Positions 46,185 to 59,389 of a DNA stretch of 64,000 nt are shown here, in pieces. The notes under the pieces were generated by a model. That model ran no database searches. It saw nothing but the letters and a program-made list of their open reading frames with translations, and was not told the origin of the DNA. Every line of letters begins with the position of its first letter. Position 1 is the stretch's first letter. This DNA is from Saccopteryx bilineata (Eukaryota > Chordata > Mammalia > Chiroptera > Emballonuridae): assembly GCF_036850765.1 (NCBI RefSeq), contig NC_089491.1:188521520-188585519 (forward strand). The letters run 5' to 3'. Position numbers and translations under genes: made by a program.

Positions 46185-47035
46185 AAATACTAATCAAAAG
46201 AGAACTAGAATATTCATATTAATATCAAACAAAATAGACTTTGGAACAAGGAACATTATAAGGGATAAAGTATTTCATAATGAAAAGGGGGTAAATTCAA
46301 CAAATGAAAATTCTAAATGAATTTATACATTTAATAAGAGTTTTAAAATATGAAAAAAAAATAGTTTAACAGAAAGAATTTTTTAAATCCACAATTACAT
46401 TTAGCAATTTCATCATTCTTCTCTAATTGCCAGAACAAATAAAAGACACACCAAAGCCCTGGCCATGTAGCTCAGTTGGTTAGAGCATGGTCCCAATATA
46501 CCAAGGTTGTGGGGTCAATCTCCGGTCAGGGCACATTCAAGTAGTAATCAATGACTGCATAAATAAGTAGAACAACAAATCAATATTTCTCTCTCTCCCC
46601 TTCTTCTCTCTCTAGAAAAATCAATAAATAAAATTTTTTTAAATATAATTAGTAAATATATAGAGGATTTCAATAATATTACACATAAATGACTTAATAA
46701 ACATTTATAGAGCAATACACCAAACATACGCAAACTTTTGGTCATCGAATATGAGCTTATAAGGATTCAAGTCAAACAAAGGATGTTTCCTGACCACAAT
46801 GGAATTAAAACAAAGTCAATATAAGGGTACTTAGAAAATCCCCAAATTTGGAGGAATTAGCAACATAAACTAAGTAACCTATAGCACAAAGAAGTCACAA
46901 GAAAAACTAGAAAAACTTTTTAACTGAGTTGTAACAAAAATAAGTACCCCCAATCTTTAAGATGTAGCTAGCAATTGAAATTATAAAAATTTGGCAATAT
47001 CACACACAAAAAAACCCATAAAGTATTAAGGAATT
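46185..47035 (+). mobile_element. Ancient L1 ORF2 relic, split by a Ves SINE
   Basis: Old L1 endonuclease-region wording before the SINE (ATATCAAACAAAATAGACTT; GGAACATTATAAGGGATAAA) and after it (TGACCACAATGGAATTAAAA; AATTTGGAGGAATTAGCAAC). Interrupted at 46453-46640. Confidence 0.75.
46453..46635 (+). mobile_element. Ves-type tRNA SINE
   Basis: GCCCTGGCCATGTAGCTCAG then TTGGTTAGAGCATGGTCCC, a B-box-like GGGTCAATCTCCGGTCAGGG, a CT-rich region (TCTCTCTCTCCCCTTC) and an ATAAATAAAA tail. This is the Ves family typical of bats. Mild divergence. Confidence 0.92.
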
Positions 47036-47039
47036 TTTA

Positions 47040-47376
47040 ATTGTAGTAAAATATACATGATATAACATTTACCATCTGAACAATTTTAAGTGTACAGTTC
47101 ATAGGGTTAAGTATGTTTACATTATTGTGAAACCAATCTCTAGAACTTTTTAATCTTACAAAACTAAAGCTCTGTCCCCTTCAAACAACTCCGCATTTCC
47201 TTCCCACCTGAGGTGCTGGCATGCACCATTCTACTTTCTATTTCTATGAATTTGTCAACTCTAGATACCTCACATAAATGGAACCTAAGCATTTTTTGTG
47301 ATTGCTTTATTTTACTTAGCATAATGTCTTCAAGGCTTGTCCATGTTGTAGCATGTATCAAAAAAATTCCTTCCTT
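47040..47376 (-). mobile_element. Ancient L1M fragment (antisense), left half
   Basis: L1 3' sequence read in antisense (TTACTTAGCATAATGTCTTC; GTCCATGTTGTAGCATGTAT). It is interrupted by L1-g and continues at 55519. Confidence 0.82.
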
Positions 47377-48309
47377 GGGACCTAAAGATGGCGCCGGAGT
47401 AGGCAGATGCACAGACCCCCAGATCACACCACTGAACTGCATTAAAAACTAATTTAGGAACAATCAGCAGGAAAAAACCAACTCTGGACTACAAGAACAG
47501 CTCTAAAAAAAACAAGGAGCAAAGAAGAATCCACAACAAACCTGGTAGGGAATGCCTGATTCTCCCTTGCTTACAGGAACAGAGGGGCAGAGAGGCTGAG
47601 AGCCCAGAAGGGCTCTCACTCCAAGAAAAAGAGCAGAATATACTGCTCACAGCAACTTGCCTGGTGACCAGGGAATAAAGTGTGTTGAAAGGGCTGGCTT
47701 GTCTTCCAAAAAGAAAGGGGAGAAAGAGAGACAGACAATGAGGGGCAGAGGAATGCAGGGGATGACCTGAGAAGCTGACTCATCCAGTGCTGGAGGTGGC
47801 CATAGCTGGGGGAGGGGCAGATCCTTCCACAAAACAAAGGACTAAAGTGCTTCTGGGTCACAGATCTCCAGATATCTCTCCAGATCCAATCAGCCCAAAA
47901 AGACACAGCTGAAAACAAGAAGTGAGGAGAAGGGGCAGTAACTCAGGTCTCCATGGAGATCTGAGAAACACCTCCCCCCAGAAGCTCAGAAAACACCCTG
48001 CCCCTAGAGAGAGTCTCTGTAGCCACTGCATTCCTGGATACAGATTCAAATAAGCCCCTGCTGAGATCAGTAAACAAGACTATCACCAGTTAAGAAAACA
48101 AACAAATCAAGACTTCAAAGTGGCCCAAATCCAAAAGTGGATTACAAATAATAGCTGATGCCAACCCAAGAAGACCTAGAAATAACACAATTGAAAACTG
48201 GAGGCAGACAACACCAAGCCTAGACTCAATCAGCTCTACAAACAAAACACCCAAACACACAGACATAATGAGAAGACAGAGAAATGCAATCCAAATGACT
48301 GCAAGAGAA

Positions 48310-49190
48310 ACCTCCAGGAAATGAACTAAGTGATATGGAAATAAACAAACTTCCAGATGCGGAGTTCAAAATAATGATGGTAAGAATGCTTAGGGATCTT
48401 TGAACAACAATGGATGGTCATTACAAACACCTAAATAAAGAAATAGCAAGTATAAAAAAGGATATTGAAATATTAAAAAAGAATCAGTCAGAGATGACAA
48501 ATACAATATCAGAAATGAAGACCACAATGGAAGGAATTAAAAAAAGAATGGATCCAGCAGAAGACTGAATCAGCGAGTTGGAGGACAAGTGGAATGAAGG
48601 CATGAAAGCAGAGAAGAAAAAAGAAAAGAGACTTAAAAAGTCTGAAGAAACTTTTAGAGAGCTCTGTGACAACATTAAGAGAAATAACATCCGCATCATA
48701 GGGGTTCCTGAAGAAGAAGAGAAAGACAAGGGATAGAAACTTTATTCAATCATATCATAGCTGAAAACTTCCCTAAATTAATGCAGGAGAAACTCTCACA
48801 AGTTCAAGAAGCACAGAGAACTCCATTAAAGAAAAATCCAAAGAAACCTACACCAAGACACATCATAATTAAAATACCAAAGCTAAGTGATAAAGAGAAA
48901 ATATTAAAAGCTACTAGAGAAAAAAAGGCTATCACCTACAAAGGAGCCCCCATAAGGATGACATTAGACTTCTTAACAGAAACAGTTGAGGCCAGAAGGG
49001 AATGGCAAGAAATATTCAAAGTAATGCAGAACAAGAACCTACTACCAAGCCTACAGTATCCAGCAAGACTATCATTTAAAATTAAAGGAGAAATAAAAAG
49101 CTTCCCAGACAAAAAAAAAACAAACTCAAAGAATTCATTACAACCAAACCAATGCTGCAGGAAATGTTAAGGGGCTGGCCGTAAACAGAT
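48310..49190 (+). pseudogene. ORF1 of L1-g, broken
   Basis: A coiled-coil start with stops in the first part. The C-terminal half is open (RHIIIKIPKLSDKEKILKAT; RMTLDFLTETVEARREWQEI). A frameshift in an A-run near 49118 destroys the C-terminus. It is only distantly similar to ORF1 of L1-c and L1-d, so this is a different L1 lineage. Confidence 0.85.
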
Positions 49191-49243
49191 TAAAGTGGAA
49201 AAAATATATAGCAAAAGAGGAATACAGCTTTAAAGAATAAAAT

Positions 49244-52200
49244 GGTAATAAACAATGACATATCAATAATAACCTTACATGTAAATGCATTAAATGATCC
49301 AATCAAAAGACATAGGGTAGCTGCATGAATAAGAAAACCGGACCCATACATACGCTGTCTACAAGAGACACACCCTTAAAACAAAAGATACACATAGACT
49401 GAAGGTAAAAGGATAGAAAAAAACATTTCATGCAAATGGAAATGAAAAAAAAAAGCTGGGGTAGCAATACTTATATCAGACAAAATGGACTTTAAAACAA
49501 ATGATATAGTAAGAGATAAAGAAGATCACTACATAATGATAAAGGGAGCAATCCAACAGGAAGATATAACTATTATAAATAACTACGCACCTAATATAAG
49601 AGCACCTAAATATATGAAGCGGATTTTGATGAATATAAAGGGCGAGATCAACAGCAATACTATAATAGTAGGGGATTTCAATACCCCACTAACATCACTA
49701 GATAGATTCTCAAGAAAGAAAATTAACAGAAACAGCAGACTTAAAGGATACATTAAATCAACTGGATTTAATAGATATCTTCAGAACCTTTCACCCTAAA
49801 GCAGCAGAATATACATTCTTTTCCAGTGCTCATGGTACATTCTCTAGGATAGACCACATGTTAAAGCACAAAAGCGGTTTCAACAAATTTAAAAAGACTG
49901 AAATCATATCAAGCACTTTCTCTGAACACAATGGCATGAAACTAGAAATCAACCACAACAGAAAAACTCAAAAATTCTCAAAAACACTTGGAAACTAAAT
50001 AGGAGGTTGTTAAATAATGAATGGATTAAGAATGAGATCAAAGAAGAAATTAAAAAATTTCTAGAAATGAATGATAATGAACATACTACAGCTCAAATTT
50101 TATGAGACACAGCAAAACCAGTACTGAGAGGGAAGATCATAGCACTAGAGGCACACTTTTATTATCTCCTTTCTTCGGCTGGTTTTGGGTTGTCTTTGTT
50201 CTTCTTTTTCTAGTTCCTTAAGGTGGGAAGTTAAGTGGTTCACTTGGGCTCTCTCTTGTTTGTTCATATATGCCTGAAGTGATATGAACATCCCTCTTAT
50301 CACTGCTTTTGCTGCATCCCATAGATTCTGAAATGTCGTATTGTCATTTTCATTAGTCTGTATATATCTTTTGATCTCTGCACTTATTTCTTCTTTGACC
50401 CATTCATTTTTTAAAAGTATGTTGTTTAGTTTCCACATTTTTGTGGGATTTTTTTCCTCTTTTTTGCAGTTGAATTCTAGTTTCAAGGCTTTATGATCAG
50501 AAAATATGCTTGGTACAACTTCAATTTTTCTGAATTTGCTGATGTTTTTGTGGCCCAACATATGGTCAATTCTTGAGAATGATCCATGTACACTGGAGAA
50601 AAATGTATACTCAGTCACTTTGGGATGAAATGTCCTGTAGATGTCTATCATATCCAGGTGCTCTACTGTTTTGTTTAAGGCCACTATGTCTTTGTTGATT
50701 CTCTGTTTGGATGACCGATCTAGAGCCATCAGCGGTGTACTGAGGTCTCCGAGTATGATTGTATTTTTGTCAGTTTTTGTTTTAAGGTCAATAAGTAGCT
50801 GTCTTATATATTTTGGTGCTCCTTGGTTTGGTGCATATATATTAAGAATTGTTATGTCTTCTTGATTCAGTGTCCCCTTAGCCATTATGAAATGGCCATT
50901 TTTGTCTCTGAGTACTTTTCCTGTCTTGTAGCAAGCATTATCCGATATGAGTATTGCTACACCTGCTTTTTTTTTGGATGTTATTTGCTTGGAGTATTGT
51001 TTTTCAGCCTTTCACTTTGAATTTGTTTTTATCCTTGTTACTTAGATGAGTTTCCTGTAGGCAGCATACAGTTGGATTTTCTTTTTTAATCCATTCTGCT
51101 ACTCTGTGCCTTTTTATTGGTGAGTTTAATCTGTTTACATTTAGCGTAATTATTGATACTTGTGAGTTCCCTATTGCCATTTTATATCTTGCTTTCTGTT
51201 AGTTTTGTGTCTTGTTTGATCCTTCTCTTTCGTTTTTCTATCTTTTGTTTTTATTTGGTTGTATTCCATACATCTTTCCTCTGTTGCTATCTCTTTTAAA
51301 TCATGTGCTTCTGTGGTGGTTTTTTCAATGGTGGTTACCTTTGAGTAATGAAAAGGGTCCCTACCCTGTTCATTGTAGCAAACTATTTTGTGAGTACTTT
51401 TGCACTCCATCGTCCTTTGCTACTGTTAATCTCCATCTTCTCCCCCTCTTTCTTTTTGTTGTTGTCACAGTTTAAATTTGGTTTTATTGTGTTCTTCTTG
51501 GAGCTTTTACTTGTGGCTCTGTTTTTTTTTGTTCTTTGTATCTGATTGGAGAACCCCCTTTAGTAATTCCTGGAGTGGGGGTTTTCTGATGATAAATTCC
51601 TCATCTTTTCTGTATCTGTGAATGTTTTTATTTCTCCTTCATATTTGAAGGATAGCTTTGATGGGTATAGTATTCGTGGCTGAAAGTTCCTGTCTTTCAG
51701 GACTTTAAATATTGGGGTCCACTCTCTTCTAGCTTGTAGAGTTTCTGCTGAGAAATCTGATGATAATCTAATGGGCCTTCCTTTATATCTTGTATTCTTC
51801 TTTTCCCTGGCTGCCTTGAGAATTTTTTCTTTGCTGTTGGTTTGTGTCAATTTCATTATGATATGCCTTGGAGTCGGTTTGTTGGGGTTAAGAAAACTCG
51901 GAGTTCTGTTTGCTTCTTGAACTTGAGGCTTTAGTTCTTTCCACAGGCTTGGGAAGTTCTCATCTATTATTTGTTTGAGTATGTTCTCCATTACATTTTC
52001 TCTCTCTTCTCCCTCTGATATACCTATTATTCTTATGTTATTCTTTTTGATGGAGTCAGATAATTCTTGTAGGGCTATCTCATTTTTTTTAATTTTTGAG
52101 TCTCTTTCTTCTTCTCTCTGTTGTGCCTCAAGTTGCTTGTCTTCTATTTCACTAATCCTCTCTTCTATCTGACCTGTTCTATTAGCTAAGCTTGTTACTT

Positions 52201-55200
52201 CATTTTTCAGCTCATGAATTGAGTTTTTCATCTCTGTTTGATTTGTTTTTATAGTTTCAATTTCCTTGGATATATATTCTTTGTGTTCATTGAGTTGTTT
52301 TCTGAGCTCCCTAAATTGAGGCACACTTTTAGAAGCTAGGAAAAGCTCAAATAAACAACTTAAAACTGCATCTAAAAGAACTAGAAAAAGAACAGCAAGT
52401 AAAGCCCAAATGTAGTAAAAGGAAGAGAATAATAAAGATCAGAGCAGAAATAAATGACATAGAGGCTAAAAAGTCAATACAGAGGATCAATGAAACAAGG
52501 AGCTGGTTCTTTGAAAAGGTAAACAAGATTGGTGAACCTTTAGACTCACCAAGAAAAAAAGAGAGAGGACTCAAATAAATAAAATTAGAAATGAGAGTGG
52601 AGAAATAACAACTGATACAACAGAAATACAAAATATTGTAAGAAAATACATTGAAGAACTGTATGCCAAAAAACTAGACAACCTAGATAAAATGGACAAA
52701 TTCGTGAAACATACAATCTTCCAAAAATCAATCTGGTAGAATCAGAAAACCTAAAAGACCGATTACAACAAATGAGATTGAAACAGTTATCAAAAAACTC
52801 CCAACAAAGAAAAGTCCGGGGCCCGATGGCTTCAAAAGTGAATTCTACCAAATATTCAAGAAGAACTAACTCCTATCCTTCTCAATGTATTTCAAAAAAT
52901 TCAAGAGGAAGGAAGACTTCCAAGCTCCTTTTATGAGGCGAGAATAGTTCTGATTTCAAAACCAGGCAAAGACAACACAAAGAAAGAAAATTATAGGCCA
53001 ATATCTCTGATGAATATAGATGCTAAAATCCTCAACAAAGTATTAGCAAACCAGATCCAACAATATATGGAAAAAATCATACACCATGATCAAGTGGGAT
53101 TTGTTCTGGGGAGGCAAGGCTGGTACAATATTCACAAATCAATCAATGTGATCCATCCCATAAACAAAAAGAAGGAGAAACACCACATGATAATTTCAAT
53201 AGATGCAGAAAAAGCATTTGATAAAATCCAGCACCCATTCATGATCAAAACTCTCAACAAAGTGGGAATACAGGGAGCATACCGCAACATGATAAAAAGC
53301 CGTCTATGACAAACCCACAGCCAACATCATACTCAATGGGCAAAAATTAAAAGCAATCTCCTTAAGATCAGGAACAAGGCAGGGGTGCCCCCTTTCACCA
53401 CTCTTATTCAATATAGTCCTAGAAGTCCTAGCCACAGCAATCAGACAAGAAGAAGAAATAAAAGGCATTCAAGTTGGAAAAGAAGAAGTAAAACTATCAT
53501 TATTTGCAGATGATATGACATTGTATATAGGAAACCCTAAAGTCTCAGTCAAAAAAACTACTGGACCTGGAAATAAATTCTGCAAGGTGGCAGGATATAA
53601 AATTAATACTCAGAAATCAGAGGCATTTTTATACACCAACAATGAACAGTCAGAAAGAGAAATTAAGGAAACAATCCCCTTTACTATTACAACCAAAAAA
53701 ATAAAAAAATTTACCTAGGAGTAAATTTAACCAATGAGACTAAAGACTTATAATCGGGAAATTATAAAACATTCATAAAAAGAAATCAAGGAAGATACAA
53801 ACAAGTGGAAGCATATACAGTGCTCATGGTTATGAAGAATAAACATCATTAAAATGTCTATATTACCCAAAGCAATTTATAAATTCAATGCAATACCAAT
53901 TAAAATACCAATGACATACTTCAAAGATATAGAACACATATTCCAAAAATTTACATGGAACCAAAAAAGAACACGAATAGCCTCAGCAATCTTAAAAAAG
54001 AATAAAGTGGTAGGTATCATACTTCCTAATATCAAGTTATACTACAAGCCCATTGTACTCAAAACAGCCTAGTACTGGCATAAGAACAGGCATATAGATG
54101 AATGGAACAGAACAGAGAACCCACAAATATACCCACAGCTCTATGGACAACTGATATTTGACAAAGGAGGTAAGGGCATACAATGGAGTAAAGACTGCCT
54201 CTTTAATAAATGGTGTTGGGAAAATTGGACAGCTACCTGAAAAAAAAAATGAAACTAGACCACCAACTTACACCATTCACAAAAATAAACTCAAAATGGA
54301 TAAAAGACTTAAATGTAAGTCATGAAACCATAAGCATCTTAGAAGAAAACATAGGCAGTAAGCTCTCCAACATCTCTCGCAGCAATATATTTGCTGATTT
54401 ATCTCCACGGGCAAGTGAAATAAAAGACAGAATAAACAAATGGGACTGTATCAAACTAAAAAGCTTTTGCACAGCCAAAGACAATAAGAACAGAATAAAA
54501 AGACAAACTACACAATGGGAGAACATATTTGACAATACGTCTGATAAGGGGTTAATAACCAAAATGTATAAAAAACTTGTAAATCTCAACACCAGGAAGA
54601 CAAACAATCCAATCAAAAAATGGGCGAAAGAAATGAATAGACACTTCTCCAAAGAGGACATACAGATGGCCAATAGGCATATAAAAAATGCTCAACATCA
54701 CTAATCATTAGAGAAATGCAAATTAAAACTGCAATGAGATATCACCTCACACCAGTCAGAATGGCGCTCATCAACAAAACAACACATAGTAAGTGCTGGT
54801 AAGGATGTGGAGAAAAGGGAACTCTCCTGCACTGCTGGTGGGAATGCAGACTGGTGCAGACACTGTGGAAAACAGTATGGAGATTCCTCAAAAAATTAAA
54901 AATCGAACTGCCTTTTGACCCACCTATCCCACTTCTGGAATATACCCTAAGAACACCATAGAACTGTTCCAAAAGGAGAAATGCATCCCCATGTTTATGG
55001 CAGCATTGTTCACAATAACGAAGATCTGGAAACAGCCCAAGTGTCCGTCAGTGGACGAGTGGATTAAAAAGCTTTGGTATATATATACTATGGAATACTA
55101 CTCAGCCATAAAAAATGATGACATTGGATTATTTACAGTAACATGGGTGGACCTTGATAACTTATAAGTTAATAAGTAAATCAGAAAAAAACTAAGAACT
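49244..55200 (+). pseudogene. ORF2 of L1-g, broken and interrupted
   Basis: The endonuclease starts at 49244 (MVINNDISIITLHVNALNDP) and has a stop by about 49328. It is open again at 49485-49799. After the insertion it resumes at 52333 with the linker, then reverse transcriptase ([34 protein letters not shown] region) with an intact FADD at 53503-53514. The C-terminus lies at 54210-54704, and a [12 protein letters not shown] box at about 54815-54850. Numerous frameshifts. Confidence 0.9.
50161..52318 (-). mobile_element. Internal L1 segment inserted in L1-g, lacking both L1 ends
   Basis: Minus-strand L1 of the L1-c/L1-d lineage. It runs from inside ORF1 (QFRELRKQLNEHKEYISKEI) at 52318, through the rest of ORF1, the spacer and the first third of ORF2, to the codons around [15 protein letters not shown] at 50161. 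There is no 5'UTR, 3'UTR or poly(A). It is flanked by a perfect GAGGCACACTTTT duplication (50148-50160 and 52319-52331). ORF1 is open for about 250 codons and ORF2 for about 245, so the copy is young. Confidence 0.93.
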
Positions 55201-55518
55201 ATATGAATCCATACATAGATGGGACATAAAAATGAGACTCAGAGACATGGACAAGAATGTGATTGTAACAGAGGTGGGGTGGGCTGGGGTGGTTTGGGAG
55301 GGGGAGAGAAAGGAGAGAGAGAGGGTGGGGGGAGGGGAGGGGCACAAAGAAAACCAGATAGAAGGTGACGGAAGACAATTTGACTTTGGGTGAGGGGTAT
55401 GCAATATAATCAAATATCAAAATAATCTGGAGATGTTTTCTCTGAACATATGTACCCTGATTTATCAATGTCACTGCATTAAAATTAATAAAAAATAAAT
55501 TAAAAAAATTCCTTCCTT

Positions 55519-55538
55519 TTTAAGGCTGAATAAGATCC

Positions 55539-55587
<49 letters not shown>

Positions 55588-55690
55588 TGCCACTTCTGTA
55601 TGTCCACTCATACATCAGTGGGCACTTGGGGTGCTTCCACTTCTAGGCCTTTGAAAAGAACACTATGAATACAAAAAAATGTTAATGTAC
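55519..55690 (-). mobile_element. Ancient L1M fragment (antisense), right half
   Basis: Continuation of 47040-47376: TTAAGGCTGAATAAGATCCC, a TG expansion, then CATCAGTGGGCACTTGGGGT and GCTTCCACTTCTAGGCCTTT. Confidence 0.82.
55541..55584 (+). repeat. (TG)22 microsatellite
   Basis: Uninterrupted GT dinucleotide run inside the old L1, at the place where the L1 consensus has a 'TTCCATTGTATGTATA'-like sequence. Confidence 0.97.
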
Positions 55691-57370
55691 AAAATATCTA
55701 CATTAAACTAGAAAATCCAGCTAAGAAAAATTAAAGAAGGCCCAAATAAATTGAGAGCTATGCTATGTTTATATATTGGAAATCTTACCACTGTAAAAAT
55801 CTCAGTTCTTTCTAAATTAATATGTAGGTCCAATCAAAATCACTGCCATATATATACTTTTTTTTAGAAATTTACAAGCTGATTCTAAAATATGCATAAA
55901 AGTTCAGACAATTAGAATAATTAAACAATTTTGAAACAGAATAACAAGTTGTAACATTTATGAACCTGATTTCAAGGCTTACTACAAATTTATAGTATTC
56001 CAGAGAATGTGGTATTAGCATAAAGAGACAGATCAATGCAACACAATGTAGAATCCAGAAATAGATTTACATTTATGTGGTCATTTCATTTTCTTTTTTT
56101 TCTTTTTAATTGAATTTATGGGGGTGACAATGGTTAACATAATTATTAAACAAGTTTCAGATGCACTTTTCTACAACACACCTCTGTATTCCGTATTGTG
56201 TGTTCGCCCCCCAACTCAAATGGTGACAGATGAAGACTCGACTTGGTCAATTCATTTTCAGTGGAAAAAGAACAGCATTTTCAAGAGCTGGAATTGGAAC
56301 AATATGACACTATGTGCAAAAAATGAACCTTAACCCATACCTCACACCAGATACAAAAATTAACAGGTCTAGACACAAGAAATAAAACTATGGGACTTCT
56401 ATAAAATATAGAAAGAAATCTTTGAGACCTTGGGTTAAGCAAAGTTTCTTAGGTAGAAAACAAAAATCATAAAACAAAAGAAAAATCTAAACTAAAATTT
56501 ATCAAAATTAAAAGCCTACATTTGGAAAACACTATTAAGAAAGTAAAAAGTTAAGACAAACAATAGAAGAAAATATTTTCAAAAGATTTGTCTAAAAGAA
56601 AATCTGTATTCAGAATCTATAAAGACCTTTTACAACCAAATAAGAAAACAGATATTTTAAATGGTCAAAAGATTTGAAAAGGCACTTCACCAAAAAAAGA
56701 TGTATGAATGCAAATAAACATAAAAAGAGATATTCAACATCATTAGTCATTAGTGAAATTCAAATTAAAACATTATAGTTTTATATAACTGCATGCCCAC
56801 TAGAATGGCTGATATTAAAAGGATTAACAATGCCAGATATTGGTAAGGAAATTGCATAGACTACAAGACAGAAAAACCAATTTGGAAAATAGTTTGGCAG
56901 TTTCATTTAAAATCAGATCCACACTGACCTTAACACCTCGAAAAATTCAACTTCTAGGTGTTTTTGCCTAAATGAAACAAAACTGTCCACAAAAAGATCT
57001 ATATGAATGTTCATATTCACATTCATTAGTTACAACCCCAAACTGAAATGTGCATCAACAGGTAGATGAATTATCAAACTATGGTACCTCCATCACCCAA
57101 CACCCAGCATTGAGAGAAATGAAGTAGAGATGCAGACATCTTTGCAGTAGATCTCAAAACATCATGCTGAGTGTCAGAGCCATGTACAAAAGGAGCACAT
57201 ACTATGTGATTCCATTTAAACGAAAGTCTAGGACATGTAATCTACAATGATAGAAAGCACATCAATATTTGCCTGTGATGGGGATTGTCTGGGAAAGGGA
57301 GAAAGGAAAATGTGGGGGGGGGGGTACTGGAAAGGTTGTATATCATCATTGTGGTTACAAAGGTTTATAT
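55691..57370 (+). mobile_element. Ancient L1M ORF2 3' region
   Basis: Degenerate ORF2 and tail: GGTATTAGCATAAAGAGACA, CAACATCATTAGTCATTAGT and TGATATTAAAAGGATTAACA. Heavily mutated. It carries a separate antisense L1 3'-end fragment at about 56090-56225. Confidence 0.75.
56090..56225 (-). mobile_element. L1 3'-end fragment, antisense, nested in the old L1
   Basis: TTTTTTTCTTTTTAATTGAA on the plus strand is the tail, followed by TTATGGGGGTGACAATGGTT and GTATTCCGTATTGTGTGTTC, matching the antisense 3'UTR of the L1 type at 35385-35757. Confidence 0.75.
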
Positions 57371-57539
57371 AAAGGTATATTAACTTGACATCCAAACCTC
57401 CCCAAACTGGATCCTGCCCATTTGCCTGGAGAAAGAGTGAACCGGGCTGCCCCGTGCAGCTGAAAGGCAACGCTCTGTCGTCCTGCTGATGAACATGAAC
57501 AACCACGCAGATCTGGGTGTGAGCACTATTCTACTGAAG

Positions 57540-57700
57540 TACTAGATTTGTGACCCTGTGAATGTTACTTACTCACCCTGAGTAATGTTACTTACTCATC
57601 TCTTTGTAAAATAAGTTCCTTACCTATAAAACAGAGAAAAAGGAGAAAATAAAATCTACCTCGCAAGTTTGCTTGCAGGTGCGATAAAATATTTTCATAA
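57540..57700 (+). repeat. MIR SINE relic
   Basis: TGACCCTGTGAATGTTACTT, then ACTCATCTCTTTGTAAAATA and AAATCTACCTCGCAAGTTTG are diverged versions of the MIR core and 3' part. Confidence 0.7.
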
Positions 57701-58380
57701 TAGTCACTGCAATTAAAATTATCATCTTCATCATCACCAGTCTTTGGTTGTCAAAATAATTTTGTATACAAGCTCAGCCTAAAACAAGTCACTACTCTCA
57801 GTAAAGCCTGGCTGTCACTTTTCTTCCCACAGTCTTGCAAAAGACATCTTTCATTGTGTAGGACAACAGCTTTCTATGGAACTTTTATTTACCTTTCTGC
57901 TAATTCTGTAGCAGAAAGCCAGTCAGATGCTTTGTTCATTTGCATTTGTCTGGACCATTTTCATGGCCTTATCTAGACCTTCCCTTTTTAGCTATTTTGA
58001 TTTCCTAAAAGCTGAGCAAACAGTCCTAGAAAAATGACCCTAGATAATGTTTTACATATTGACAGCAATAAGATAAAACTATCAATTACTCCCTGAAAAG
58101 TTCATCAATTTTTGAAAGCCATAACACATTTGAGGACAGATGACAATGCTGTTATCCGCTTGGGTCATACTTAGACCCAAGAAAGGTAGTTGTCAGGGAA
58201 ATTCTTCACATTAGTGTACTCATTCCAGACTATCACAAGTAGTTTCCAGAAACCCTGAACATAACAAAGTCACTGTCATTCTCCAGATCATGAAATAACT
58301 GTCAGTCTCATCCAGACTTCTGCTATCTACCTCTGGTGTTCCCAAGGCCTGAGCTAGCTACACTAGAGTGTCAGCTTTCT
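57701..58380. other. Unassigned unique DNA
   Basis: No gene or repeat recognised. Confidence 0.4.
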
Positions 58381-58384
58381 CTTG

Positions 58385-58700
58385 TCTATCTGGCTAATCA
58401 GGCTTCTGTCCCTATCACTCGACTGAAATTGCGCTTGTAAAGGTAACCAGTGACTTCCATGTTGTCAAATTCACTGATGCTGTCTCTGTCCGCAACCTAC
58501 CCAGTTCCTCAGAAGCATCAAAATGACCAACCCCTCCTTGCTTCTCTGAGGTCCTTTCTTCTTTTGGCTTTCTGGACATGACTGTCCCCTGGGATCCCCT
58601 CCTATCCTAGCTGCTGCTTTCTGGCTTCTTTGTATGGAGGTTGGAATGCAGGCCCCATCCCAGGGCCCCTTCTGCTCCCAAGCTGCACTCCCTTGACTTT
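58385..58700 (+). mobile_element. L2 LINE ORF relic
   Basis: CACTCGACTGAAATTGCGCT, 'TTGTAAAGGTAACCAGTGAC', then TCAAATTCACTGATGCTGTC. This is the L2 'gtcaccaatgacctcc' region in diverged form. Confidence 0.75.
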
Positions 58701-59389
58701 CTTTCATAATTGAGGTATAATTGAAAAAACATTATGTCCGTATCATGAGTTCAATGTAATAGTACAATATTTGTATACTGTATATCGCAAAATGTTCACC
58801 ATTCAAAGTCTAGTTAATATCTGTCACACATAGTAATAAAATGGTTTTGTCTTGGGATGAGAACTTTCAAGAACTACTCTCTTAGCTTCTTTCAAATATG
58901 TACTGGACTCCCTTGACTTTAGTAGTACCTGGGGAACCCAACCTTTCACCCCCAGTCCTGACTCTCCCAGAGCCCCTGGCTCCTACATTGGACTGCCTCC
59001 GAGGCGGCTCCATAGAACTCCCAACCCAGAGTCCTCTCTACTTCCTCCCAGGCCTGTTCTCTTTTCCACTCCCTGGGCTTGTCAGCTCATCTCAACCAAT
59101 AGCACCCACTCTGTTCCTCAAGCCAAATTCCAGAAGTCCTCATTGGTTCCCCTCTTTTTCCATCACTCACCCTCAATGTCCAGACCTACTGACTCTTATC
59201 TCCACAATATATCCCAACAACTCCATCCCTTTCTCCCTCTGTTCTCCCAGCTCCTAGGACTTCTCATCTGTATGGGGTGCTAGCCCTCAACCGATCCCCC
59301 ACCTCTACACTTACTTCTTCTGTATTCTACACAAATGGCCTAAGGCAGTCTTCAATAAGCACAGACCATGTTTACAATGTTCAGGGGCT
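58701..59389. other. CT-rich DNA, possibly more L2
   Basis: 58890-59280 is Pro/Ser-coding in one open frame (119 codons at 58898-59257) only because it is CT-rich. No exon signals are convincing. Confidence 0.35.

Larger units (their letters stand above)
47377..55501 (+). mobile_element. L1-g: full-length L1 with a nested L1 segment
   Basis: 5' end GGGACCTAAAGATGGCGCCG at 47377, 5'UTR, ORF1 (about 48310-49190), ORF2 (about 49244-55200), a GT/G-rich 3'UTR (about 55250-55350) and an A-rich tail. It is flanked by a perfect 17-bp duplication AAAAAAATTCCTTCCTT (47360-47376 and 55502-55518). Without the 2.16-kb insertion at 50161-52318 it is about 6 kb. It inserted into an old antisense L1, which resumes at 55519. 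Confidence 0.95.
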
